Assembly (NCBI RefSeq): GCF_013423485.1 | Contig: NZ_JABFFR010000014.1 | Location: 62,001-126,000, forward strand | DNA length: 64,000 bases | Reading direction: 5' to 3' | From: Azospirillum oleiclasticum | GTDB lineage: Bacteria > Pseudomonadota > Alphaproteobacteria > Azospirillales > Azospirillaceae | In this document: positions 1 to 7,784 of the stretch, in pieces | Numbering within the stretch: the first letter of the stretch is position 1 | How the letters are laid out: every line of letters starts with the position of its first letter | Made by a program: the position numbers and the translations under genes | Notes under the pieces: generated by a model | The model's database searches: none | The model's input: the letters and a program-made list of their open reading frames with translations, nothing else | Told to the model about the DNA's origin: nothing

Positions 1-1
1 C

Positions 2-505
2 GGCCGGTTCGCGCTGGTGGCCGCCGGGGGCGAGATGGCAACAGCCTATGGCGTGCTGCCCTGGCAGCCGGGCGAGGCGACGAACGCGGCGTCCCGGTGC
101 TTTCGCGACTGGTTGGCCGCCCGCGGCGGATTGGAGCCGGCGGAGGAACGGGAAGCCATTGCGGCGGTTCGGCGCTTCATCGAGATGCACGGCACGTCGC
201 GGTTCGAGCCGATGGGGGAGAGCGGCGAGGGCGAGAGTGTCGTGCGCACCGTCAACCGCGTCGGCTTCCGCCGGGCCGATGCTGCCGGCGGCACCGACTA
301 TTTCGTGCTGCCCGAGGCGTGGCGGACGGAGGTGTGCCCCGGTCTCGATCCCGTGACCGTGGCAAAGGCCCTGCTGAAGCGCGGCTTCCTGATCGGGAAG
401 GACGGCAAGTTGCAGGACCAGAAGCGGCTTCCGGGCTTTGCGAAGCCGGTGCGCTGCTATCACGTCGCATCCGCCATTCTGAGCGATGGGGGCGACCATG
501 CCTGA
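2..505 (+). CDS. DUF927-type phage primase/helicase, 3' end only
   Basis: The reading frame is open at the window edge (first full codon at position 2), so only about 167 C-terminal residues are seen. They read RFALVAAGGEMAT, then a GEA..AA..CF.DWL region, then a winged-helix-like tail with VRRFIEMHG. That pattern is familiar from the end of DUF927 proteins, the P-loop helicase part of phage and satellite primases. The likely role is replication of the element. A GTG at 17 is internal and not a start. The next gene begins inside its last codons at 498, so the two are translationally coupled. Confidence 0.75.
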   Translation, partial: GRFALVAAGGEMATAYGVLPWQPGEATNAASRCFRDWLAARGGLEPAEEREAIAAVRRFIEMHGTSRFEPMGESGEGESVVRTVNRVGFRRADAAGGTDYFVLPEAWRTEVCPGLDPVTVAKALLKRGFLIGKDGKLQDQKRLPGFAKPVRCYHVASAILSDGGDHA

Positions 506-815
506 CCTGTCGCGGTTCGCCGCGCTGGCCGCCAAGGCGGGCGCTTCGCCTGTACCACCTGTACCACCTGCCGTTCATGGCGGTGGTACAGCGGGCTTCG
601 GCGGAAAGATCAAGCGTTATCAACGCATTGCCGACCCTGTACCACCTGTACCACCTGTACCACCGCGGGAAATCAATGCCCCGCATCATGCGGACCTGAT
701 GGACGCCTACGAAGAGCGGGCCGCCATCCTGGAATTCGACGCCCACCTGTCGCGCGCTGAAGCTGAGCGCATCGCCTGGAATGAGGTATTCGGGAACCAT
801 TCTCAGTATCCGTAG
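498..815 (+). CDS. Small primase-linked protein with Val-Pro-Pro repeats
   Basis: This 105-residue protein begins at the ATG overlapping the upstream stop; an in-frame ATG at 486 is also possible but gives a longer overlap. Residues about 18-24 and 47-56 are runs of VPP encoded by tandem TGTACCACC units. The C-terminal third (DAYEERAAILEFDAHLSRAEAERIAWNEV) resembles the tail of small proteins that often follow primase genes in proteobacterial prophages and islands. I do not know its function. The repeats may matter more as DNA than as protein. Confidence 0.7.
   Translation: MPDLSRFAALAAKAGASPVPPVPPAVHGGGTAGFGGKIKRYQRIADPVPPVPPVPPREINAPHHADLMDAYEERAAILEFDAHLSRAEAERIAWNEVFGNHSQYP
551..664 (+). 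repeat. Iteron-like TGTACCACC repeats
   Basis: Exact 9-bp copies of TGTACCACC lie at 551-559, 560-568, 638-646, 647-655 and 656-664. One inverted copy (GGTGGTACA) lies at 582-590. The direct copies sit in frame and encode VPP. The inverted copy encodes Gly-Gly-Thr instead, so protein repetition alone does not explain it. Their place just after the primase gene fits a replication-initiator binding site, which is an inference. Confidence 0.6.
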
Positions 816-856
816 ATCAAGTCTTGTGCGCACAGAGACAAACACGAACGAACGCC

Positions 857-918
857 AGCGGACATAAGCGGACAATTTTCCTATTATCTTTGATTTATTA
901 CCGCAATTGCTGTAGAAT
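857..918 (+). promoter_or_regulatory. Candidate promoter and operator of the head/packaging operon
   Basis: In the AT-richer gap before the portal gene there is TTGATT at 890-895 and TAGAAT at 913-918 with 17-bp spacing, a fair sigma-70 match. Directly upstream, AGCGGACA occurs twice (857-864 and 867-874), exactly 10 bp apart, so both copies face the same side of the helix. This would suit an element-encoded regulator. No transcription data support it. Confidence 0.4.
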
Positions 919-951
919 AAGCCCGGATTTTCAAGCGGTACGGGCCTTTCG

Positions 952-2193
952 ATGCTGCATCGGCTCAAGTCAATATTCGGTCTAGAGACCAAGGCGACCT
1001 CGACCTTTTCGGAGTTCGAGGCGCTTCTGTCTTCCCGCCGTCCGACCGCGGCCGGTGTGTCGGTCGGGCCGGAAGCGGCGATGCGCTGTTCCCCCGCCTT
1101 CGCCTGCATCCGCATCATCGGCGAAACCGTCGAACAGGTGCCGCTCCACCTTTACCGCAAGCTCCCGGACGGGGGGCGCGAGCGTGTCACCGATCACCCG
1201 GCCGCGCGGCTGCTGAAGGCCCCCAACGAGTTCACGACGGCGGGCGAGTTCAAGCTGTTGCTGGGCACCCACCTTGCCGCCTACGGCAACGCCTACGCCT
1301 GGACCGGGCGGGATGATGCCGGCAACCCGGTGGAGGCAATCCCGCTCGATCCGCGCCGGGTGTCGGTCAAGCCCGACTATCTGACCATGGCGCCGCAGTA
1401 CACCGTCACCGCCGGCAACGGCACGCAGCGCACTTACAGCCGCGCCGACGTGCTCCACGTCCGCGGCCCCGGCCTGGACGTGTACCGCGGCACCGCCCCG
1501 GTGGAGCTGGCGCGCGAGGCCATCGGGCTTTCCCTCACCCTGGAGAGCCATTGCGGTTCGCTGTTCGGCCGTGGCGCCAAGCCGTCCGGTGTGCTGAAGG
1601 TGAAGGGCAAGAAGTCCCCGGAAGCACTCGCCCGCATCCGCGCCCTGTTCTCGCAGTTCTACGGCGGTGCGGACGCCGAACACCGCACGATGCTGCTGGA
1701 CGAGGACACCGACTTCACGCAGGTGCAGTTGAACAGCGTGGACGCGCAAACGCTGGAGATGCGCCGGTTCCAGGTAGCGGAAATCTCCCGCTACTGGCGC
1801 ATTCCGCTGTCCCTGCTGAACGACCTGGAAAGGGTGACGCATGCCAACGCCGAGTCGCTGGCGATGCAGTTCGTCCAGTTCACCATGCTCCCGGTGTTCC
1901 GCAGCATTTCGGACGCGCTGGCGCTGACCCTGCTGCGCCCGGAAGAGCGGGACGACCTCTTCTTCGATTGGGTGGTGGACGACTTCGTGCGCGCCGATCT
2001 GGCGACGCGGATGCAGGCATACGCCACCGGCATTTCGCATTCGATCCTGTCCCCGGACGAGGCGCGGCAGATGGAGAACCGGGGCCGCATCCCGGACGGC
2101 TCGGGCGCCACCTTCACCCGGCCGGTGAACGTCGGGGTGCAGCCGCCGGCCGGGGCCGCAGCCGCCCGCACAGAGGACACCGCCGATGCTTGA
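952..2193 (+). CDS. HK97-family phage portal protein
   Basis: This 413-residue protein has the family's usual length. It shows the conserved early region (SPAFACIRIIGETVEQVPLHLY), the DHPAARLLKAPNE segment and the LLGTHLAAYGNAYAW block, followed by FQVAEISRYWRIPLSLL and the AESLAMQFV helix. Portal proteins form the dodecameric ring through which TerL pumps DNA. It is the first gene of the morphogenesis block after a 136-bp promoter-containing gap. Its last 8 bp overlap the protease-capsid gene. The C-terminal Ala/Pro-rich tail is unremarkable. Confidence 0.93.
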   Translation: MLHRLKSIFGLETKATSTFSEFEALLSSRRPTAAGVSVGPEAAMRCSPAFACIRIIGETVEQVPLHLYRKLPDGGRERVTDHPAARLLKAPNEFTTAGEFKLLLGTHLAAYGNAYAWTGRDDAGNPVEAIPLDPRRVSVKPDYLTMAPQYTVTAGNGTQRTYSRADVLHVRGPGLDVYRGTAPVELAREAIGLSLTLESHCGSLFGRGAKPSGVLKVKGKKSPEALARIRALFSQFYGGADAEHRTMLLDEDTDFTQVQLNSVDAQTLEMRRFQVAEISRYWRIPLSLLNDLERVTHANAESLAMQFVQFTMLPVFRSISDALALTLLRPEERDDLFFDWVVDDFVRADLATRMQAYATGISHSILSPDEARQMENRGRIPDGSGATFTRPVNVGVQPPAGAAAARTEDTADA

Positions 2194-3754
2194 GGTGAAG
2201 GTCTCCCCCGAGGGCGAAGTGATCGGGTACGCCTCCCTTTGGGGCGGCCCTGCCGACGCGGTGAACGACATCGTGCAGCCGGGCGCCTATCGCAACAGCC
2301 TCTCCGCCGGCCTGCCGCTCATGCTGCGCGAGCACAAAGGCGCTCCTATCGGACAGTGGACCGACGCAACGGAAGACGACATCGGGCTGAAGGTCCGAGG
2401 GGTTGTCACCGATGCGGCGACGCTGGCCGACCTGCGCACCGGGCGCCTGGACGGCCTGTCCATCGGCTTCATCGCCACCAAGGCCCACCGCGACACCGCC
2501 GGCCGGCGGGTGCTCGACGAGATGGACCTACGCGAAATCAGCATCGTGAAGCGCCCTGCGTCCAGCCGGGCGCGGGTGCTGTCCGTGAAGAGTTTCCCCC
2601 CGGCCGCTGGCGCGGCCCCCAACAGCGAGAGCATGACCATGGAAGACCAGACCACGGCCGCGCCCGACACCGGTACGACCGAGACCACTGAGACGAAGGG
2701 CGTGGACATCACCGCGGCTGTCACCGCCGCCCTGGCGCCCGTCACCACCCGCCTGGAGACCGTCGAACGGATGCTCCGCCGTCCCGGCGGTGGCACGACG
2801 ACCGAGACGAAGAGCGGCCCCGCGCCCGAGGTGAAGGCGTTCAGCGAGTATCTGCGCTACGGCACCGCCGGCCTGGACGCCGTGGAGGTGAAGGCGCTCC
2901 GCCTGTCCGACGACGAGTCCGGCGGCTACCTCGCCCCGCCGGAGTTCGTGGCGGAGATCGACAAGAACCTCGTCCAGTTCTCGCCCATCCGCGGCATCGC
3001 CACCGTGCGCAACACCGCCCGCTCGGAAGCGCAGGTGCCGCGCCGCACGGGCGCCCCCACCGCGCATTGGGTGGAGGAAGACGACGACCGGCCGGAGACC
3101 GAGACGAAGTACGGCCTGGGCCGCTACCCGGTGAAGGAGATCGCCTGTTACATCGACGTGCCGCTCGCCCTGCTGGAGGACGCGGGCGTTGACGTGTCCG
3201 CCGAGCTGGGGATGGACCTTGCCGAAGAGTTCGGCCGGGCGGAAGGCGAAGCGTTCGTCACCGGCTCGGGCGTGGGCCGCCCCTTCGGCTTCATGAACGA
3301 TGCCGACATCGGCTTCGTGAAGTCCGGGCACGCCTCGCAGGTGACGGCGGATGGCCTGATCGACCTGTTCCACGCCGTCCCGACCTTCTACCGCACCAAC
3401 GGGGTGTGGGTGCTGAACTCCGCCACGCTGGGCGTGGTGCGCAAGCTGAAGGACGGCACCACGGGGCAATACCTGCTGATGACGCAGGGCATCGGCAACA
3501 CCCCTGTCACGACGCTGCTGGGCCGCCCGGTGATCGAGGCTCCCGACATGCCGGACGTGGCGGGCAACGCCTTCCCAATCGTCTTCGGCGACTTCGGGCA
3601 GGGATACCGGGTGTTCGACCGCATCGGCACCTCGATCCTGCGCGACGACCTCACCCAGCGCACCAAGGGCAAGGTGCGGTTCCACGCGCGCAAGCGGGTG
3701 GCTGGCGGTGTGCGCAAGGCCGAAGCCCTGAAGAAGCTGAAGATCGCGGCGTAA
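2186..3754 (+). CDS. HK97-type prohead protease fused to major capsid protein
   Basis: A single 522-residue polypeptide holds two normally separate proteins. Residues 1-145 are a prohead serine protease with likely catalytic His50 (MLREHK), Ser92 (DGLSIGF) and a conserved Glu117 region (LREISIVKRP). Residues about 150-205 are a low-complexity, partly helical segment resembling a delta scaffold. Residues about 210-522 are an HK97-fold capsid protein (GGYLAPPEFV, PVKEIACYIDVPLALLEDA, GSGVGRPFGF, HARKRVAGGV). Such fusions are known in HK97-like phages and satellites. The protease would cleave itself and the scaffold during head maturation. It overlaps the portal gene. Confidence 0.93.
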   Translation: MLEVKVSPEGEVIGYASLWGGPADAVNDIVQPGAYRNSLSAGLPLMLREHKGAPIGQWTDATEDDIGLKVRGVVTDAATLADLRTGRLDGLSIGFIATKAHRDTAGRRVLDEMDLREISIVKRPASSRARVLSVKSFPPAAGAAPNSESMTMEDQTTAAPDTGTTETTETKGVDITAAVTAALAPVTTRLETVERMLRRPGGGTTTETKSGPAPEVKAFSEYLRYGTAGLDAVEVKALRLSDDESGGYLAPPEFVAEIDKNLVQFSPIRGIATVRNTARSEAQVPRRTGAPTAHWVEEDDDRPETETKYGLGRYPVKEIACYIDVPLALLEDAGVDVSAELGMDLAEEFGRAEGEAFVTGSGVGRPFGFMNDADIGFVKSGHASQVTADGLIDLFHAVPTFYRTNGVWVLNSATLGVVRKLKDGTTGQYLLMTQGIGNTPVTTLLGRPVIEAPDMPDVAGNAFPIVFGDFGQGYRVFDRIGTSILRDDLTQRTKGKVRFHARKRVAGGVRKAEALKKLKIAA

Positions 3755-3767
3755 GGAGGACCAGACC

Positions 3768-4217
3768 ATGCGCGACCTGCACCACAACATCGGCACCGTC
3801 ACCGCCATCCTGCCGCAGACGGTCACCACGGCCGGCGGCGCCGTCAACTCGGGGAACCTTGACCTGCTGGGGTTCGAGTCGGCGGAGTTCGTCGTCAGCG
3901 TCGGCACCAGCGGCGACACCCTGTCCGGCACGAACAAGCTGTCGGTCAAGATCGAGCACGCGCCCGACGACGACGGTTCGCCCGGCACCTATGCGCCCGT
4001 CGCCACGGTCAACGTCCTGGGCGCCACGCCCGACGTGAACGGGGTGGTGCTGGTGGTGGACGATCCGGCCGAAGACGCGGTGACGCTCCGCTTCGGCTAT
4101 GTCGGCTCCGGCCGGTTCCTGAAGCTGACCGTCACCCCGGCCGGCACCCACACCAACGGCACGCCCGTGTCGGCGGTGCTGGTGAAGGGCAACCCGCTCA
4201 AGGCGCCCGTGGCTTGA
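3768..4217 (+). CDS. Putative head decoration / structural protein
   Basis: This 149-residue, beta-rich protein follows the capsid gene with a strong AAGGAGG ribosome site 8 bp before the ATG. The sequence (MRDLHHNIGTVTAIL, LLGFESAEFVVSVGTSGDTL, AEDAVTLRFGYVGSGRFLKLTV) has the look of small proteins found next to HK97-type capsids that may stabilise or decorate the head. No enzymatic motif is seen. The role rests mainly on gene position. Confidence 0.6.
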   Translation: MRDLHHNIGTVTAILPQTVTTAGGAVNSGNLDLLGFESAEFVVSVGTSGDTLSGTNKLSVKIEHAPDDDGSPGTYAPVATVNVLGATPDVNGVVLVVDDPAEDAVTLRFGYVGSGRFLKLTVTPAGTHTNGTPVSAVLVKGNPLKAPVA

Positions 4218-4225
4218 GGCCCGCC

Positions 4226-4831
4226 ATGCTGACCGTCATCACCCCTGCCGCCTCGCATGACCTGACCACCGTCGCCGCGGTGAAGGCCGAGCTTGCGGTG
4301 TCCGGCTCGGGTGATGACGCTTGGCTGGCAGACACCATCACCCGCACCAGCGTCACCGTCCGGCGCTGGTGCAACCGGGTGTTCGCCGCGGAGACGGTGC
4401 GGGAGACCTATCGCCTCGCCCGGCCGGTGCCCGAGTTGCTGTTGTCCCGGCTCCCCGTCGTCACCATCGCCAGCGTCACCGTGGACGGGAGCACGCTCGC
4501 CTCGACCGAATACGAGGCCGACACCGATAAGGGCGTGCTCTACCACCTGGACAGCCGCCGCCGCTTCCTGTGCTGGTCCGCCGACGTGATCGAGGTGGAG
4601 TACACTGCGGGTTTCACCCTGCCCGGTGCTGTCGGTCGGACCCTGCCCGAGGATGTGGAGAAGGCCGCCATTGCCCTGGTGAAGGCTGCCTACTTCGCCC
4701 GCACCCGTGACCCGCTGGTGAAGTCCGAGAGCGTCGAAGGGGTGGGCTCAACGGCCTATTGGGTTGGCGATGCCATGCCGCCGGACATTGCCGGGTGGCT
4801 GTCCGGCTACTGCCTGTCGGCCCTGGAGTGA
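4226..4831 (+). CDS. Phage head-tail connector (gp6-like)
   Basis: This protein of about 201 residues starts at the ATG after the previous stop; an in-frame TTG at 4214 would add four residues. The N-terminal part (DLTTVAAVKAELAVSGSGDDAWLADTITRTSVTVRRWCNR) matches the helical DLxxVKxxLxxxxxxDDxxL pattern of gp6-like connectors. The C-terminal helix region (PEDVEKAAIALVKAAYFARTRDPLVKSESVEG) is also typical. Connectors form the ring under the portal to which the adaptor and tail bind. That fits a particle needing a foreign tail. Confidence 0.8.
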   Translation: MLTVITPAASHDLTTVAAVKAELAVSGSGDDAWLADTITRTSVTVRRWCNRVFAAETVRETYRLARPVPELLLSRLPVVTIASVTVDGSTLASTEYEADTDKGVLYHLDSRRRFLCWSADVIEVEYTAGFTLPGAVGRTLPEDVEKAAIALVKAAYFARTRDPLVKSESVEGVGSTAYWVGDAMPPDIAGWLSGYCLSALE

Positions 4832-4835
4832 TCCC

Positions 4836-5186
4836 ATGCAGCCGGAACGCCTTGCCCTGGAGCGAACCTTGCGGATCGGGGAGACGGTGACGCTCCGCCG
4901 CCGCATCGGCACCAGTTCCACCTTCGTGGACGTGGCCTGCCGCGCGGTGGTGCGCGGCTACAATCCGCGGGAGCTGATCGGGGGGATAGCGCAGAAGGAC
5001 AGCAAAGTGATCATCTCGCCCGCGGAGATCGAGGCTTCCGGCTGGCCGGGCGCGGCGGGTGGCATCACCACCCCGCGCAAGGGCGACTTCGTTGTGATCC
5101 AGGGCACGTCCCGCGCCGTCGAAGTCGTCGGCCCGATCTACGTCCGCGGCGAGCTGGTGCGCATCGAAATGCGCGTAATCGGGTGA
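4836..5186 (+). CDS. Putative head-tail adaptor / phage structural protein
   Basis: The 116-residue product starts at ATG 4836, four bases after the connector stop; a longer in-frame version would overlap the connector by 68 bp. It is a small beta-rich protein (TLRIGETVTLRRR, VDVACRAVVRGYNP, KGDFVVIQGTSRAVEVVGPIYVRGE). Its size and place fit the head-tail joining step. The sequence itself is not one I can assign firmly, so the call is positional. Confidence 0.55.
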   Translation: MQPERLALERTLRIGETVTLRRRIGTSSTFVDVACRAVVRGYNPRELIGGIAQKDSKVIISPAEIEASGWPGAAGGITTPRKGDFVVIQGTSRAVEVVGPIYVRGELVRIEMRVIG

Positions 5187-5190
5187 CGCC

Positions 5191-5511
5191 ATGCCCTACG
5201 CCCCGCCCCGCCTGTGCCCCCGCCACGGCCCGTTCACCGGCTCCCGCTGCCCCGCCTGCTCCAAGATGGAGGATCGGGCGCGGGGCAGCCGGCACGTCCG
5301 TGGCTATGACGCCGAGTGGGTGAAGCTGCGGGCCGCCCACCTTGCCAAACACCCGGCCTGTGCGGTGTGCGGCACCACGGCGGGGGTGGACGTGGATCAT
5401 GTGCAGTCCATCCGGGAAGCGCCGCACCGCCGGCTCGACCCGATGAACCTACGGACGCTGTGTCGCCTGCATCACAACCGGAAGACCCACGGCGGACGCC
5501 ATACCCCATAG
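5191..5511 (+). CDS. HNH endonuclease of the packaging module
   Basis: A 106-residue protein with a zinc-binding HNH fold: Cys57 and Cys60 (CAVCG), the catalytic core VDVDH with His70, then Asn86, Cys91 and His94/95 (CRLHHN). Two more Cys pairs near the N-terminus (LCPRHG, RCPAC) may form a zinc ribbon. In HK97-like phages and cf-PICIs an HNH nuclease sits beside TerS/TerL and is needed for cos cleavage. It starts four bases after the adaptor gene. Confidence 0.88.
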   Translation: MPYAPPRLCPRHGPFTGSRCPACSKMEDRARGSRHVRGYDAEWVKLRAAHLAKHPACAVCGTTAGVDVDHVQSIREAPHRRLDPMNLRTLCRLHHNRKTHGGRHTP

Positions 5512-5598
5512 GGGACCTGGAGTTTCCCGGCCTGGGGGCGGGGACCGGACAGGGGTCTCGCTCCCGACAGAACCGAATTGAGCAAATCGAGGTGTGGA

Positions 5599-5997
5599 AT
5601 GCGTGGACGGAAACCGGAACTGAAGGCCATCGAGGGCGGGTTGTCCCGCCTGCCGCCCGCGCCGTCCTGGCTGCCGAAGGAGGGTAAGGACGAGTGGCGC
5701 CGCGTGGTGCCCGCGCTGAAGGAGCGGCGGACGATCACCAAGGCCGACCTCCCCATGCTGGAGGCGTACTGCCTCGCCGCCGGCACGGTGCGGCGGGCGC
5801 AGATCACCATTGCCACCGAAGGCGACTACATCGCGACCGACAAGGGCGACAAGCGCCGGCACCCGGCCTTTCAGACGATGTTTCAGGCGCTCACCGAGTC
5901 CCGCCGGCTGGCCGCTGAACTCGGGTTGACGCCTGCCAGCCGGAACAAGGCGGCAGCGACGGAAACCGACGACGACCTTGCGGACCTGGACCTCTGA
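5599..5997 (+). CDS. terS: Terminase small subunit, P27 family
   Basis: The start chosen is ATG 5599 (MRGRKPELKAIEGG), the typical P27-family N-terminus, with GAGG 12 bp upstream; a TTG at 5578 is less likely. The 132 residues include PPAPSWLPKEGKDEWRRVVPAL, the Trp-Arg helix of the family, and an acidic tail. TerS recognises the packaging site on element DNA and hands it to TerL. In satellites, a divergent TerS is what makes packaging specific to the satellite. It ends two bases before terL. Confidence 0.88.
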   Translation: MRGRKPELKAIEGGLSRLPPAPSWLPKEGKDEWRRVVPALKERRTITKADLPMLEAYCLAAGTVRRAQITIATEGDYIATDKGDKRRHPAFQTMFQALTESRRLAAELGLTPASRNKAAATETDDDLADLDL

Positions 5998-5999
5998 CC

Positions 6000-7601
6000 A
6001 TGGCGACCAGCACCTATCCCGAGTGGCTGTTCGACGGCAGCGACATCCCCGACCCGATGGGCCACGGGGAGCGGGCCGTTTCGTTCCTGCGCCGTTTGCG
6101 GCACCCGAAATCGACGCTGCCCGGCCGGCAATTCCAGCTCTATGACTTCCAAGAGCGGTTGGTGCGGCGCATCTACGGCCCGCGCCACCCGGACGGACGG
6201 CGGATCGTGCGCAACGTCGTCATGCTGCTGCCGCGCGGTGGGCGGAAAACCAGCTTGGGCGCTGGGCTGGGGCTGCTGCACACCATCGGCCCGGAGCGGG
6301 TGCCCGGCGGGCTGGCGCTGTTCGCCGCGTCGGATCGGGAACAGGCGCGCATCGGGTTCGAGGAAGCCGCCGGCATCTGCCGGGAGGATGGGCGGATCGC
6401 CGACAAGCTGCGCTTCATCGACTACCGGCACCGGATCGAGCATCCGAAGAGCGGGTGCAGCCTGCGCGCCATCTCGTGCGACGCGGCCCGCAGCCATGGC
6501 ACCACCCCGACATTCGCCCTGGTGGACGAGCTGCACGCATGGCCCAAGCGCGACCTGTGGGACGTGATCCGCACCGGCTTGGTGAAGGTGCCCGGCTCCC
6601 TGTCCGTCGTCATCACCACCGCCGGGCGCGGGCAACAGAACGTCGCCCACGACATCGTGGATTATGCCCGCCGGGTGGCGCGCGGCGAGGTGGACGATCC
6701 CGGCACGCTCCCGGTGCTGTTCGAGACCGCAGCCGATGCGGAATGGCGCGACGAACGGGTGTGGTTCCGGGCCAACCCCGGCTTGGTCCACGGCTTCCCC
6801 GACCTGGAGGGGCTACGCCAGCTTGCGCGCGAGGCGGAGAACCGGCCGGCGGATCGGGAAGCCTTCCGGCAACTGCACCTGAACGTGTGGCTCGACCACT
6901 CCACCGACCCGTTCGTTGACATGGCGGTGTACGACGCGGGCGCCGCGCCGCTCGACCTGGACGACTTGGCGCACGCCCCCTGCTGGTTGGGCGTGGACCT
7001 GTCCAGCAACAGCGACCTGACGGTGGTGGTAGCGTGCTGGCGGGTGGGCGACGGCTATGTGGTGCTGCCGCACTTCTTCTGCCCGAAGGACAACCTGCGC
7101 GGCCGACAGGACCGGGACGGCGTGCCCTACGTCCGATGGGCCGAAGAGGGGCTGATCGAGCCGACGCCGGGCAACGTGGTGGATTTCCGGGCGGTGGAGG
7201 ACTGCATCCGCGACCTGTGTGACCGCTTCGACGTGCAGTCCATCGGCCTGGACCCGCACCTTGCCCGCTCGACCATCAACAACCTGACCGACGACGGCTT
7301 GCCGGCGGTGGAGGTGCGCCAAGGGTGGGTGACGATGGCCCCCGCCATCAAGGATCTGGAGCGCGCCATCATCGGGCGCCAGTTCCAGCACGGCGGGCAT
7401 GAGGTGCTGCGCTGGTGCTTCGACAACATCCAGGTGGAGACCGACCGCGCCGGCAACCGGCTGTTCAGCAAGGGCAAGGCGCGCGAGCGGATCGACGGCG
7501 CCGTGGCGTGCGCCATTGCCGTGTCGCTGGCGATGCATGGCGAGGGCGTGGGCGGCTCGATTTACGACCTCGACGTGCCCGACGAAGCCTTCTTCGTGTG
7601 A
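6000..7601 (+). CDS. terL: Terminase large subunit
   Basis: This 533-residue packaging ATPase-nuclease shows a variant Walker A at residues 78-85 (PRGGRKTS), a Walker B with catalytic Glu at about 173-177 (ALVDE), and coupling motif ITTAGR near 206-210. The C-terminal RNase H-like nuclease begins at Asp333 (LGVDLSSNSDL) and ends with DGAVACAIAV. The length is normal and the gene looks intact. It is the last gene of the element; in most HK97-like prophages terS-terL instead precede the portal gene. Confidence 0.93.
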   Translation: MATSTYPEWLFDGSDIPDPMGHGERAVSFLRRLRHPKSTLPGRQFQLYDFQERLVRRIYGPRHPDGRRIVRNVVMLLPRGGRKTSLGAGLGLLHTIGPERVPGGLALFAASDREQARIGFEEAAGICREDGRIADKLRFIDYRHRIEHPKSGCSLRAISCDAARSHGTTPTFALVDELHAWPKRDLWDVIRTGLVKVPGSLSVVITTAGRGQQNVAHDIVDYARRVARGEVDDPGTLPVLFETAADAEWRDERVWFRANPGLVHGFPDLEGLRQLAREAENRPADREAFRQLHLNVWLDHSTDPFVDMAVYDAGAAPLDLDDLAHAPCWLGVDLSSNSDLTVVVACWRVGDGYVVLPHFFCPKDNLRGRQDRDGVPYVRWAEEGLIEPTPGNVVDFRAVEDCIRDLCDRFDVQSIGLDPHLARSTINNLTDDGLPAVEVRQGWVTMAPAIKDLERAIIGRQFQHGGHEVLRWCFDNIQVETDRAGNRLFSKGKARERIDGAVACAIAVSLAMHGEGVGGSIYDLDVPDEAFFV

Positions 7602-7784
7602 TCCCCAACAGACAGGAATCCCCCTGGACGTGGCCGCCGGAGAGCCAAACGATAGCCGCTTTCCCGTCCGCGAACGTCCGCCAACAGCGGCGCCAATCCG
7701 CCGCGAAGTGTGGGGTGAATTGTGGGGGAGAGGGGTGCGCCGGAGCGGATTTCCCTATGAAATCAACGCTCTAGCGCGAAAAAC
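7602..7784. other. Right end of the element, no gene
   Basis: This stretch between terL and the tRNA has no convincing gene. It holds GTCCGC twice at 10-bp spacing (7666-7671, 7676-7681). CGTCCGCCA at 7675-7683 is an inverted copy of the tRNA 3' end at 7785-7793. These could be integrase arm sites; that is inference. Confidence 0.4.

Noticed and set aside
551..664. Possible CRISPR array from short repeats
   Set aside because: The repeats are 9 bp, mostly abutting without spacers, and lie within a coding frame; no cas gene is present.
2..7601. A complete tailed prophage
   Set aside because: No tail, baseplate, lysis or lysogeny gene lies between the primase end and the tRNA, so within the window it is only a head/packaging element.
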